A stretch of 64,000 bases of DNA from Murimonas intestini (GTDB lineage Bacteria; Bacillota; Clostridia; Lachnospirales; Lachnospiraceae). Shown piece by piece: positions 24,640-33,617 of the stretch. Every line of letters starts with the position of its first letter. The first letter of the stretch is position 1. The notes under the pieces are model-generated. The model did not search any database. It was not told the DNA's origin and saw only the letters and a program-made list of their open reading frames with translations. Position numbers and translations under genes: made by a program. The stretch is from contig QGGY01000011.1 of the NCBI GenBank assembly GCA_003148945.1, positions 124,001-188,000 on the forward strand, written 5' to 3'.

Positions 24640-26166
24640 TTACAGCGCTACCTGAACACGGACATTCTTTTTGCGCTGCCCGATCCCCTGTTTAACGAAT
24701 TCACTGTCGCTGGGATACGGATATGTCAGATCTCCATATTTCTGGTGGCCTTCATTTCCCTTGCCAAGGACTAATACAACTGTGTTCTCGTCAGCTTCAG
24801 CGATAGCCCTGCGTATGGCCTCGCCCCTGTCATCCACAAACTCATAGGGACAGCCCACGATATCCATGTACTTGCCGATCTCATCAGCGATGGCCCTGGC
24901 ATTTTCCGTGCCCGGATCATCCGCCACGAGATAGACCTGTTTGGAAAAAAGTCCGGCTATCAGTCCCAGGTCCCGTCTCCTGTTGTAGGCTTTTCCGCCC
25001 GGGCAGCCAAATACGGAAACTATCTTGTAGCCCGGGTATTCAATAAGTACAGAGTCAAAGAGTCTCTCAAAGCTCAGACGGTTGTGCGCATAATCCACAA
25101 TGGCCGTGATGCGTTCCTCTTCGCATGTATACTGCTCCATGCGTCCGTCCACTTTAACATTTGCCAGTCCTGCCACCATATATTTAACAGGGATCTTGTA
25201 AACGTAGGCAGTGGCTATGGCGGCCAGAGCATTCTCTATATTGAAAAGCCCGTGCATGGCCAGCCGGAAGGTCTTATTAAAGCGGTCACATTTTACATGG
25301 AAGGATATTTGGCCGTTGTGTGTCTGGATATTGTAGCCATATATGTCAGGATTCCCTGTCGTGCCGAAGGTGACAGTCTCATGGGCCAGTCTGGCGGCTT
25401 TGACTATCCTGTCTGCATTGGCGCTGTCTGTATTGACGCATGCTGTTTTTGTCTGCTTGAAGATGGAAAGCTTGGAGCTGAAGTAGTCTTCAAAATCTTC
25501 ATGTTCACATGGGCTGATATGGTCTTCCGAGATGTTCAGGAACACACCCACATCGTATGTGAGATTGTCCACCCTGTGGTATTTAAGAGCCTGGCTGGAA
25601 ACCTCCATTGCCACGTAGCGGAGGCCTGAATCTGCAGCATTTCTGAAATGACGCTGCAGCTCAAGGGATTCCGGTGTGGTCATGAGGGAGGGAGTTTTTT
25701 CCACGCCGTCATATGTAGTGACAGATGAGAATAAGCCAATCCCTTTCTCACCGCAGTCATCCAGATATTCGTTAAAAATAGCCTGTATGTAATGGGCTGT
25801 TGTTGTCTTGCCCTTTGTTCCTGTTATGCCGATCAGGCTCAGTTCTTTAGAAGGTTCCCCATAAAAAAAGTTTCCAAGAATGGGCATGGCCTTGCGTATG
25901 TCTTTGACCAGGATGTAAGGAACTTGTCCTTCCAGCTCATAGTCATTTTCACTCACGTAGCATACAGCTCCACGCATAACTGCGTCCTGAAGATATTCTT
26001 TCTTAAAATTCTGTCCCTTGCAGATGAAGATTCCGCCCTCTACGGGACGTTTTGAATCATAAGTCATATTTTTTACTGCAAGTTCTTCTCTTCCATAAAG
26101 CTCATAATCCTTCACAAGTCCTGCATTTTTTAATAAAACAAAATATTGCCGTAATGTGTGATTCAT
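24640..26166 (-). CDS. MurE-like Mur ligase
   Basis: Mur-ligase-family protein of 508 residues; MurE adds the third amino acid to UDP-MurNAc-L-Ala-D-Glu in peptidoglycan synthesis. Seen: N-terminal UDP-binding domain (DSKRPVEGGIFICKG), ATP loop GITGTKGKTTT, MEVSSQALKYHRV, the carbamylated-lysine region SSKLSIF and C-terminal DYAHNRLSFERLF. The diaminopimelate signature DNPR is not present; near residue 415 it reads DDPG (VADDPGTEN), and the NLTRDHLDYH-like segment reads NISEDHISPCEHEDF. It may therefore be a paralogue adding a different residue or acting on another substrate. It stands alone, away from any division cluster. Family secure, specificity not. Confidence 0.82.
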   Translation of the reverse strand: MNHTLRQYFVLLKNAGLVKDYELYGREELAVKNMTYDSKRPVEGGIFICKGQNFKKEYLQDAVMRGAVCYVSENDYELEGQVPYILVKDIRKAMPILGNFFYGEPSKELSLIGITGTKGKTTTAHYIQAIFNEYLDDCGEKGIGLFSSVTTYDGVEKTPSLMTTPESLELQRHFRNAADSGLRYVAMEVSSQALKYHRVDNLTYDVGVFLNISEDHISPCEHEDFEDYFSSKLSIFKQTKTACVNTDSANADRIVKAARLAHETVTFGTTGNPDIYGYNIQTHNGQISFHVKCDRFNKTFRLAMHGLFNIENALAAIATAYVYKIPVKYMVAGLANVKVDGRMEQYTCEEERITAIVDYAHNRLSFERLFDSVLIEYPGYKIVSVFGCPGGKAYNRRRDLGLIAGLFSKQVYLVADDPGTENARAIADEIGKYMDIVGCPYEFVDDRGEAIRRAIAEADENTVVLVLGKGNEGHQKYGDLTYPYPSDSEFVKQGIGQRKKNVRVQVAL

Positions 26167-26572
26167 GATGTACTCTCCCCCTCCAAATCCGAACCGGCGG
26201 ATATTGGAAAAAATAAATGTAATTAATAGTAACGGCCATTTCAGCGGCCCTATGCTATATGTACAGTGTAAATATATCTGCAGTCTGTTGCATAAATTAA
26301 AAATGAATAATTCTTAAGAAAAACTGTATATTTTCTTAAGAGGCGGCCAAATCCCGGCAGTATCCTCCAAAAGAGGAAATCCCGCCCATTTTCCGGCCTG
26401 ACAGCATGTGGATTGCTGCCGGGCCATGAATGTAAGAGAATAAAAATGTTTTGGAATCTGGTACTAACATGATTAATTATAAATTATTATAACACAAAAG
26501 TCCGCAAAATAATGTAAGCAAATTGTAAGCAGGGGAGAGCGGGCGTGTATAAAAAAAAGTACAATTAAGGTC
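26167..26572. other. Non-coding region upstream of the MurE-like gene
   Basis: About 400 bases without a gene. It contains AATAGTAACGGCCATT at 26225-26240, an exact copy of the outer end of the dispersed repeat at 33245-33260, and an 11-bp inverted repeat TCTTAAGAAAA/TTTTCTTAAGA (26312-26341), possibly in the leader of the MurE-like mRNA. No known riboswitch was recognised. Confidence 0.5.
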
Positions 26573-26601
26573 TTGCGTTTCAATGAAAATTATGATAGTA
26601 T
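26573..26601 (+). promoter_or_regulatory. Promoter of tRNA-Phe/tRNA-Gly
   Basis: TTGCGT (26573-26578), 17-bp spacer, TAGTAT (26596-26601), 10 bases before tRNA-Phe. Confidence 0.6.
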
Positions 26602-26610
26602 TTCGAACAG

Positions 26611-26683
<73 letters not shown>

Positions 26684-26710
26684 CTGTTTCAAACAAATAA
26701 ATATATACAT

Positions 26711-26781
26711 GCGGGTGTAGTTCAATGGTAGAACACCAGCCTTCCAAGCTGGATACGTGGGTTCGATTCCCATCACCCGCT
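26711..26781 (+). tRNA. tRNA-Gly (UCC)
   Basis: 71-base cloverleaf: acceptor GCGGGTG/CACCCGC, anticodon stem CCAGC/GCTGG with loop CTTCCAA giving UCC, T arm GGGTTCGATTCCC. Discriminator U. A run of seven Ts from 26781 may end the transcript. It is 27 bases after tRNA-Phe. Confidence 0.96.
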
Positions 26782-26894
26782 TTTTTTGTACCCTCCAATA
26801 AATATAATGTGTACTTGTAAATAGCCCTCTGGTAAGCTAAAATAGTCCTATACACGCAGAAAACGTACAGTTTTTATGCGGAAAGGAGAAGCGT

Positions 26895-28361
26895 ATGGCA
26901 AAATACAAATGTAGTGTATGCGGATTCATATTTGATGAGGAAAAAGAGGGGAAATCATTTGAGACACTGACAAACTGTCCGGTCTGCGGACATCCGTCAA
27001 GTATGTTTGAGAGAATCAGGGAGACTGGGGAAGACAGCGGAAAAGGTGTACAGGGCGCAGAGCCGGGACATGATGGCGTGAACCCGGAAACAGTTGAGAC
27101 AGTGAAGGCGGAGACATTGCAGGATACAGGGAGAGATGCCCTGGCATATGATCCCGCATATGTGAGGCATGATCCGTCCTGCCGCTATATGGAAGATATC
27201 CATGAGATGGCTCTGACCGGAAAAACTATTATAGCTGCCATGGGCACAAAGATGCCTATGCCGGGCTGGGACGATATACTGATATTGGGTGCGCAGCTGA
27301 ATCCGCCTCCGTTAGATGAGCATGCCCAGGTTAATATCCGGACCGTAATAGGAAAGAATGCTTTAAAGCCTATGGTTCTTGAAGCTCCGGTATACATATC
27401 ACATATGTCCTTTGGCGCCTTGTCCAAGGAAGTGAAGGTAGCGCTGGCCAGGGGCACGGCTATGGCCGGGACAGCCATGTGCAGCGGTGAGGGCGGGATT
27501 CTGCCGGAGGAGATGGAGGCTGCAGATAAGTATATTTTTGAATATGTGCCGAATCTCTACAGTGTGACACCGGAGAACCTGCAGAAGGCTGATGCTGTTG
27601 AAATCAAGATCGGGCAGGGAACGAAGCCCGGGATGGGAGGCCATCTGCCCGGGGATAAGGTAACTCCGGAGATAGCCAGGATCAGGAATAAGCCTCTCGG
27701 GCAGGATGTGATCAGCCCGTCTAAATTCCATGATATTAATACGAAAGAAGATCTGCGTGACCTGGTAGAACAGCTCAGATACGCATCAGAGGGAAGGCCT
27801 ATCGGGATTAAGATAGCGGCGGGAAAAATTGAGAAGGATTTGGAATACTGCATATTTGCAAAGCCAGATTTTATAACAATAGACGGCAGGGGAGGAGCTA
27901 CGGGAGCTAGTCCGAAGCTGCTTCGAGACGCCACAAGCGTGCCGGCAGTCTATGCCCTGTCCAGAGCCAGAAAGTATCTGGATGAGCACGGGGCAGATAT
28001 CGACCTGGTGATAACAGGAGGGCTGCGTGTATCCTCTGATATTGCGAAAGCCATAGCTATGGGAGCTGATGCGGTTGCAGTGGCGACAGCAGGACTGATG
28101 GCGGCGGCCTGCCAGCAGTACAGGATCTGCGGAAGCGGAAAATGTCCTGTGGGCATAGCAACACAGGATGAGACTTTAAGGGCCAGGCTGAAAGGTGATG
28201 CGGCGGCTCAGAGAGTGGCAAACTTCCTGAACTGTACAAAACGTGAGCTGGAGACATTTGCCAGGATCACAGGACACAGGGATATCCATGATCTGAGTGT
28301 GGAGGATCTGTGTACCATCAGCCGGGAGATATCTGAGTTTACAGACATATCCCACGCCTGA
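26895..28361 (+). CDS. Rubredoxin-like / glutamate synthase-domain protein
   Basis: 488 residues. The N-terminus is a rubredoxin-like iron site (KYKCSVCGF and CPVCGHPSS, two CxxC pairs within ~32 residues). After a variable linker (about 45-90) comes the FMN-binding domain of the glutamate synthase large subunit (GltB2-like): SHMSFGALSKEVKVALARG, GEGGILPEE, KIGQGTKPGMGGHLPG, IDGRGGATGASP, then the 3Fe-4S cysteines in CQQYRICGSGKCPVGIATQ (about 406-425). It lacks the glutaminase domain, so it is not a complete glutamate synthase; it is probably an oxidoreductase passing electrons from the rubredoxin site to FMN. AAAGGAG precedes the ATG. Substrate unknown. Confidence 0.88.
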   Translation: MAKYKCSVCGFIFDEEKEGKSFETLTNCPVCGHPSSMFERIRETGEDSGKGVQGAEPGHDGVNPETVETVKAETLQDTGRDALAYDPAYVRHDPSCRYMEDIHEMALTGKTIIAAMGTKMPMPGWDDILILGAQLNPPPLDEHAQVNIRTVIGKNALKPMVLEAPVYISHMSFGALSKEVKVALARGTAMAGTAMCSGEGGILPEEMEAADKYIFEYVPNLYSVTPENLQKADAVEIKIGQGTKPGMGGHLPGDKVTPEIARIRNKPLGQDVISPSKFHDINTKEDLRDLVEQLRYASEGRPIGIKIAAGKIEKDLEYCIFAKPDFITIDGRGGATGASPKLLRDATSVPAVYALSRARKYLDEHGADIDLVITGGLRVSSDIAKAIAMGADAVAVATAGLMAAACQQYRICGSGKCPVGIATQDETLRARLKGDAAAQRVANFLNCTKRELETFARITGHRDIHDLSVEDLCTISREISEFTDISHA

Positions 28362-28425
28362 GAATAAAGTATTGTATAACGGAATCAAATAAACGAAGAG
28401 GAATGTGGAACACAGGAGGGAATTT

Positions 28426-28677
28426 ATGGCAGTTGCATCTTTAGTTCTTGGAATCTTGTCGATCGTATTTGCATTTGTGCCTTACATGAGCCTGGTGGGC
28501 GGTATATGCGGTATAGTAGGTATTATCCTGGCAGTAATTGGAAAAAAGGAACCGCAGAAAGCCGGGCTTGCCACAGGCGGCCTGGTGTGTTCCATTGTCG
28601 GGACGATTCTCTGCCTGATATTCTATGTGGCATGTGTGGGATGCATAGGCTGCGCGGTGGGGATGGCTCAGTATTAG
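28426..28677 (+). CDS. Small two-span membrane protein (DUF4190-like)
   Basis: 83-residue protein made almost entirely of two hydrophobic segments (about 3-40 and 48-78), separated by the charged turn GKKEPQKAG, with glycine-rich VGGICGIVGIILAVIG as in DUF4190-type proteins. The start ATG 28426 is chosen because AGGAGGG lies 7 bases before it; an upstream in-frame GTG (28405) would place the ribosome site inside the gene. It follows the rubredoxin-fusion gene after 64 bases. Function unknown. Confidence 0.75.
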   Translation: MAVASLVLGILSIVFAFVPYMSLVGGICGIVGIILAVIGKKEPQKAGLATGGLVCSIVGTILCLIFYVACVGCIGCAVGMAQY

Positions 28678-28753
28678 AATAACCCATGTCAGCTTATTTT
28701 GCGGGCAGCGGGCGGGCTAAGGTCAAGCTTGTTCTTGATTTTGGCTGAATTAT

Positions 28754-28802
28754 AAAATGCTGGTTTCCGGTTCGGTGTCTTATGCCGGGAAATCAGCATT
28801 TT
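28754..28802 (+). terminator. Long hairpin before the Lgt-like gene
   Basis: A ~17-bp stem beginning AAAATGCTG and ending CAGCATTTT, with one wobble and one bulge and a 14-base loop. The 3' TTTT is followed by GTATATAT. It may terminate the upstream transcript or attenuate the Lgt-like operon that starts 49 bases later. Confidence 0.6.
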
Positions 28803-28850
28803 GTATATATCGGAGTATGTGCTGCCGGTCACATGATAAAGGGAGGATAT

Positions 28851-29645
28851 ATGACAGGATATTTTATATTTTTGGGAAGGACATTGCCGTGCTATGGCGT
28901 CATGATAGCGCTGGGTGTTCTTGTATCCGGGGCCGCAGGCGCTGTGCTGGTCAGGAGACACCGGCTCGTTTTTGACAATTTCCTTCTGCTGTATGCTTAC
29001 TGCTTTCTTTTTGGCATGGCAGGGGCCAAGCTTTTATATCTGTGTCTGAATATAAAATATATTGACTGGGAAAGGCTGTTAGAGTTAGAATATCTAAATC
29101 AGCTTATGCAGGGCGGTTTTGTGTTCTACGGAGGCCTGGCAGGAGGTGTTCTGGGGCTTTTGCTGGGAGCAAAGCTGCATAAGATAAGGATAAAAGAGTA
29201 TCTGCTGACTGTGGTTCCGGTGATACCCATGGTTCACGGATTTGGGAGGATCGGATGTTATCTGGCCGGATGCTGTTATGGCGTACCATATGACGGACCC
29301 TTTGCCGTGACCTACCGCAATATACCCTACAGCCTGTGTGATGTGCCGCTGTTTCCCGTACAGCTGGCGGAAGCTGTGTGCAATCTCATTCTGGCGGCAG
29401 TTTTATTTGTATTTGTATGGAAAAAAGGGAAGACTATATATACAGTTTTTCTTTATCTGGGAGTATATGGAACAGTGCGCTTTATACTGGAATTTTTCCG
29501 CTTTGATGATGCGCAGAGGGGGATATTCTGGGGGCTTTCCACATCTCAGTGGATCAGCCTGGGGATTCTGGCGGGAGTGACAGCAGTACTTTTGATTATG
29601 AGGAGGAGAAATGTTAAAACTGGTAAGATATCTGAAAAATTATAA
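28851..29645 (+). CDS. Prolipoprotein diacylglyceryl transferase-like protein
   Basis: 264-residue polytopic membrane protein of the Lgt family, which transfers diacylglyceryl from phosphatidylglycerol to the lipobox cysteine of prolipoproteins. About seven hydrophobic segments are visible. The signature region reads VHGFGRIGCYLAGCCYG instead of the usual GRIGNFxNxE form, so this is a divergent Lgt or a paralogue. YGGLAGGVLG and the C-terminal YGTVRFILEFFR match the family. The start at 28851 is chosen for its GGGAGG; an in-frame ATG at 28782 lies inside the preceding hairpin. It overlaps the next ABC gene by 35 bases, implying coupling. Confidence 0.83.
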   Translation: MTGYFIFLGRTLPCYGVMIALGVLVSGAAGAVLVRRHRLVFDNFLLLYAYCFLFGMAGAKLLYLCLNIKYIDWERLLELEYLNQLMQGGFVFYGGLAGGVLGLLLGAKLHKIRIKEYLLTVVPVIPMVHGFGRIGCYLAGCCYGVPYDGPFAVTYRNIPYSLCDVPLFPVQLAEAVCNLILAAVLFVFVWKKGKTIYTVFLYLGVYGTVRFILEFFRFDDAQRGIFWGLSTSQWISLGILAGVTAVLLIMRRRNVKTGKISEKL

Positions 29646-31350
29646 GAAGGAAAGTATAATAGGCCCCCTTTTTAAGCTGCTGGAGGCCTGTTTTGAGCTT
29701 CTTGTGCCGCTGGTGGTGGCCAGGATCATCGATGTGGGCATCAGGAACCAGGATATACCATATATCCTGAAAATGTGTGCCATCATGGTAGCCTTCGGGC
29801 TGCTGGGACTGTGCTGCTCACTTACGGCACAGTATTTTGCCGCGAAGGCGGCGGCAGGATTCGGCACAGAGCTGAGAAGGGACATGTTCGCTCATATTAA
29901 TGGGCTGTCTTACACAGAGCTGGACAAGATAGGCACATCTACCCTGGTGACCAGGATGACAAGTGATATCAACCAGGCCCAGGCAGGCGTGAACCTGGTG
30001 CTGAGGCTGTTTCTGCGCTCCCCCTTCATTGTGGTGGGTGCAGTGATCATGGCATTTACCATTGATGTAAAGCTGGCTCTGATCTTTTTAGTGCTTGTTC
30101 CGGTGCTTTCTGTAGTCATCTATGGAATCATGCTCCTGTCCATACCTATCTACAGAAAGGTACAGGGAAGGCTTGACAAGGTCATGCTTATGACAAGGGA
30201 AAACCTGTCCGGTGTGAGGGTCGTGAGGGCCTTTTCCAGGCAGGAGGATGAGATGAGGGACTTTGAGCAGGAGAGCGGCGGCCTTATGAAGATACAAATG
30301 CTGGTAGGGCGTATCTCGGCGCTTTTAAATCCCCTTACTTATATTATTATCAACGGGGCTGTCATCCTGGTACTGTGGGCAGGAGGCAGGACTGTGGATA
30401 TGGGAGGCATCACTCAGGGAGAGCTGGCCGCTCTCATTAACTATATGTCACAGATACTGCTGGCTCTGATAGCACTGGCAAACCTGATCATCACATTTAC
30501 AAAGGCTTCAGCATCGGCAGTCCGCATTAATGCAGTATTCGCCCAGAAAGCGGATATGAAGGAAGGCAGCGGAGCCGTTACTGGTACCGGCACAGCCGGG
30601 AAACAGGTGCCCAAAGTAGCATTTGACCACGTGTCATTTGCATATAAAGGTAATAAAGAATCCCTGACAGATATTAATTTTAAAGCGATGCCGGGTGAGA
30701 CTATCGGTATCATAGGAGGCACGGGTTCAGGCAAGTCTACAGTAATAAACCTGATCCCCAGATTTTATGATGCCGCTAAAGGGGCGGTATGTGTAGACGG
30801 AACTGACGTGAAGGATTATACCTACAGACAGCTGCGCAAAAAAGTAGGCATCGTGCCCCAAAATGCTGTCTTATTTTCCGGGACCATCCGTGAGAATATA
30901 AAATGGGGCAAGCCGGAGGCGACGGATCAGGAGATAGAAGAGGCTCTGATCATCGCACAGGCAAAGGACTTTGTGGACAGTAAACAGGAGGGACTGGATA
31001 CTAAGGTCTCACAGGGCGGAAAGAATTTTTCCGGAGGACAGAAACAGCGCCTTACCATTGCCCGGGCGCTTGTGGGGAAGCCGGAGATCCTCATCCTGGA
31101 CGACAGTGCGTCGGCTTTGGATTTTGCAACTGATGCAAGGCTCCGCCAGGCCATAGCGGACAGAACAGAGGGAATGACAGTATTTATTGTTTCACAGAGG
31201 GCGGCCTCTATTAAGAATGCTGACCGCATCCTTGTACTGGATGACGGACGTCAGGCAGGACTTGGCACCCATGAAGAACTGCTTGAAAACTGTCAGGTAT
31301 ACAGGGAGATCTGCCTGTCACAGCTTTCGGAGGAGGAAGTGAAGAGATGA
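29611..31350 (+). CDS. ABC exporter half-transporter, degenerate-site subunit
   Basis: 579 residues: six-span exporter domain (1-~320) fused to a nucleotide-binding domain. Walker A is GGTGSGKST and the signature NFSGGQKQR is canonical, but the catalytic Glu after Walker B is Asp (ILILDDSASALD) and the switch His is Gln (IVSQRAASI). This pattern marks the subunit carrying the non-hydrolytic Walker site of heterodimeric exporters such as TM287/288 or BmrCD. The partner follows with a 4-base ATGA overlap. AGGAGGA precedes the ATG inside the Lgt-like gene. Drugs, lipids or peptides are possible substrates; none can be named. Confidence 0.93.
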   Translation: MLKLVRYLKNYKKESIIGPLFKLLEACFELLVPLVVARIIDVGIRNQDIPYILKMCAIMVAFGLLGLCCSLTAQYFAAKAAAGFGTELRRDMFAHINGLSYTELDKIGTSTLVTRMTSDINQAQAGVNLVLRLFLRSPFIVVGAVIMAFTIDVKLALIFLVLVPVLSVVIYGIMLLSIPIYRKVQGRLDKVMLMTRENLSGVRVVRAFSRQEDEMRDFEQESGGLMKIQMLVGRISALLNPLTYIIINGAVILVLWAGGRTVDMGGITQGELAALINYMSQILLALIALANLIITFTKASASAVRINAVFAQKADMKEGSGAVTGTGTAGKQVPKVAFDHVSFAYKGNKESLTDINFKAMPGETIGIIGGTGSGKSTVINLIPRFYDAAKGAVCVDGTDVKDYTYRQLRKKVGIVPQNAVLFSGTIRENIKWGKPEATDQEIEEALIIAQAKDFVDSKQEGLDTKVSQGGKNFSGGQKQRLTIARALVGKPEILILDDSASALDFATDARLRQAIADRTEGMTVFIVSQRAASIKNADRILVLDDGRQAGLGTHEELLENCQVYREICLSQLSEEEVKR

Positions 31351-33107
31351 AAAAGAAAAAAGGTAATAGAGAGACATATCTCAGGATATTTGAACTTATA
31401 AAACCATACTGGTATCTGATTGCCCTGTCACTTGTATTCGCGCTGGTGAGCGTAGCGCTGACACTTTATGCACCGGTGCTGACCGGCCAGGGGATTGACC
31501 TTATCATAGGCAAAGGAAATGTGGACTTTGACGGTCTTGTTCCCATACTCATCAGGTTTGCAATAGTGGTGGGGATAACAGCGGCAGCCCAGTGGCTCAT
31601 GAACCTGTGCAATAACAGAGTCACTTATCATGTGATCAAGGATATCCGTGTACAGGCCTTCAATCACCTGGAAGAGCTGCCCCTGAAATACATTGACGGC
31701 CATCAGCACGGTGATATCATCAGCAGGGTGGTCACAGACGTTGACCAGTTCTCAGACGGTCTGCTGCTTGGATTTTCACAGATATTCACAGGCGTGGTGA
31801 CTATACTGGGAACGCTGATCTTCATGCTGACGATCAACCTCAGTATAACACTGGTAGTAGTCATCATCACTCCTGTGTCACTGTTTACGGCGGGATTTAT
31901 TGCCAAAAGGACATTCTCCATGTTCCAGGAACAGTCAAAGACAAGGGGAGAGATAACCTCTCTGGTAAATGAGATGGTAGGCAACCAGAAGACAGTGAAG
32001 GCCTTTTCCCATGAGGAAGAGGCGCAGGAGCAGTTTGATGAAATCAATGAAAGGCTCAGGGACTGCAGCCTGAGGGCTACATTTTTCTCCTCGCTGACAA
32101 ATCCCACCACACGCTTTGTAAACGGACTGGTATACACAGGTGTGGCCCTCTCAGGTGCACTCATAGCGCTGAGAGGCGGGATCACAGTGGGTCAGCTGAC
32201 TTGTTTCCTGAGCTACGCGAACCAGTATACAAAGCCGTTTAATGAGATATCAGGAGTTGTGACAGAATTTCAGAACGCAGTTGCGTCTGCAGCCAGGGTA
32301 TTTGAGCTTATTGATGAAGAACCCCAGGTGGCGGAGGATGCAGGTGCAGTAGTTTTGACACCGCAGATGGCTGACGGCAGGGTAGAGCTTGAAAATGTAG
32401 CATTTTCCTACAGCCCGGATACTCCTCTGATCGACAGCCTGAATCTTTCCATACGTCCCGGAGAGAGAGTAGCTATCGTAGGCCCTACAGGATGCGGAAA
32501 GACTACGATCATTAATCTGCTGATGAGGTTCTATGATGTGGATTCAGGAGAGATCAGGGTGGCGGACATTCCCATCAGGCACATGACAAGGGACAGCCTG
32601 AGGACGAATTACGGAATGGTGCTGCAGGAGACTTGGCTCAAATCAGGCACAATAGCTGACAATATCGCCTATGGAAGGCCGGATGCCTCCAGGGAAGAGA
32701 TCATAGAGGCTGCCAGATCCGCACATGCCCACAGCTTTATAGAGAGGATGCCTGAGGGGTATGACACCCCCGTGAGCGAGGCCGGGGGAAATATCTCCCA
32801 GGGTCAGAAACAGCTCCTTTGTATAGCCAGAGTCATGCTCTGCCTGCCGCCGATGCTGATCCTGGATGAGGCAACATCCTCCATAGATACCATGACAGAG
32901 GTCAGGATACAGAAAGCCTTTGCAAAGATGATGAAGGGGCGCACCAGCTTTATCGTGGCCCACAGGCTCTCCACGATCAGGGAGGCCGACATCATACTTG
33001 TTATGAAGGACGGACATATCATCGAGCAGGGCCGGCATGAAGAACTGCTGGAGAGGAAAGGCTTCTATGCGCAGCTGTATAACAGTCAGTTTCAGCAGAC
33101 GGTGTAG
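31347..33107 (+). CDS. ABC exporter half-transporter, catalytic-site subunit
   Basis: 586 residues, six-span exporter domain plus nucleotide-binding domain. Walker A GPTGCGKTT, Walker B with catalytic Glu (LILDEATSSID) and switch His (IVAHRLSTI) are intact, while the signature is altered to NISQGQKQL. It complements the preceding subunit exactly: its Walker site pairs with the intact signature of that subunit to make the single hydrolytic site. Start codon overlaps the previous stop (ATGA). A 510-base repeat-rich non-coding stretch follows. Confidence 0.94.
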   Translation: MKKKKGNRETYLRIFELIKPYWYLIALSLVFALVSVALTLYAPVLTGQGIDLIIGKGNVDFDGLVPILIRFAIVVGITAAAQWLMNLCNNRVTYHVIKDIRVQAFNHLEELPLKYIDGHQHGDIISRVVTDVDQFSDGLLLGFSQIFTGVVTILGTLIFMLTINLSITLVVVIITPVSLFTAGFIAKRTFSMFQEQSKTRGEITSLVNEMVGNQKTVKAFSHEEEAQEQFDEINERLRDCSLRATFFSSLTNPTTRFVNGLVYTGVALSGALIALRGGITVGQLTCFLSYANQYTKPFNEISGVVTEFQNAVASAARVFELIDEEPQVAEDAGAVVLTPQMADGRVELENVAFSYSPDTPLIDSLNLSIRPGERVAIVGPTGCGKTTIINLLMRFYDVDSGEIRVADIPIRHMTRDSLRTNYGMVLQETWLKSGTIADNIAYGRPDASREEIIEAARSAHAHSFIERMPEGYDTPVSEAGGNISQGQKQLLCIARVMLCLPPMLILDEATSSIDTMTEVRIQKAFAKMMKGRTSFIVAHRLSTIREADIILVMKDGHIIEQGRHEELLERKGFYAQLYNSQFQQTV

Positions 33108-33150
33108 GGGATTGCTGTGCAGAACGTATAAAACGCAGTGGCTTTGTGCA

Positions 33151-33243
33151 GCACAGAAACGGCAAAAACGCCGTTTCGTGCTGTATTCCCCGGAATTTTC
33201 GTGCAAAATGGGCACGAAAACATCTCGCGGGACATTGTCATGT
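33151..33243 (-). repeat. ~94-bp dispersed repeat, copy 2
   Basis: Inverted relative to copy 1 at 19943-20036; about 83% identical by hand. It holds the hairpin GAAACGGC/GCCGTTTC. Its outer flank AATAGTAACGGCCATT (33245-33260) recurs exactly at 26225-26240. It lies 43 bases after the ABC exporter operon. Between it and 33435 are a perfect TTGACA (33281) without a good -10 and a 7-bp hairpin GAAGGCA/TGCCTTC (33323-33339). Confidence 0.7.
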
Positions 33244-33434
33244 GAATAGTAACGGCCATTCTTCTGCAGAATTTTAGTACTTGACAAGCAGTTTATATTC
33301 TGTTAGCCTGTATATATCCATGGAAGGCATTCTGCCTTCTAAGTAAATTTTCTTTATTCATTTTTTTTCAATTATATTTCTTTTATTTCCCATTAAAAAA
33401 CAAACATGAATCAGGTGATACCTATGCAGGAATA

Positions 33435-33560
33435 ATACCTTATCGTGCGAAGCACGCCCATCCGAAAGGATCTAAGTTATGGGATGCGCGCAGGTGTATA
33501 CCTTATCGTGCGAAGCACGCCCATCCGAAAGGATTTAAGTTATGGGATGCACGCAGGTGT
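33435..33560. repeat. 63-bp tandem duplication with internal hairpins
   Basis: Two head-to-tail copies (33435-33497 and 33498-33560) differing at two positions. Each unit contains CGTGC-GAA-GCACG and ATCC-GAAA-GGAT, both GNRA-like loops, with CCCAT...ATGGG able to enclose the second. It lies 57 bases before the Rpn-like gene. Not CRISPR: no spacer and only two units. It may be a structured RNA or part of a mobile element. Confidence 0.8.
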
Positions 33561-33617
33561 ATAGTTTTTTGTTGTAATAAATCAGGACGGACGTTATAAT
33601 ATAAGGAGGATAGCAAT

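Noticed and set aside
26167..26610. Riboswitch or T-box upstream of the MurE-like gene
   Set aside because: Only simple inverted repeats were seen; no T-box, specifier loop or known aptamer core could be recognised.
33281..33309. Perfect TTGACA as a promoter -35
   Set aside because: At the 17-bp distance the -10 would be TAGCCT, which is poor; no better -10 at an allowed spacing.
33435..33560. Possible CRISPR array
   Set aside because: Only two units of 63 bp directly abutting, no spacers and no cas genes in the window.
33572..33600. TTGTAA-17-TATAAT as the promoter of the Rpn-like gene
   Set aside because: Transcription would start inside the Shine-Dalgarno sequence (33604-33609), leaving no usable leader.
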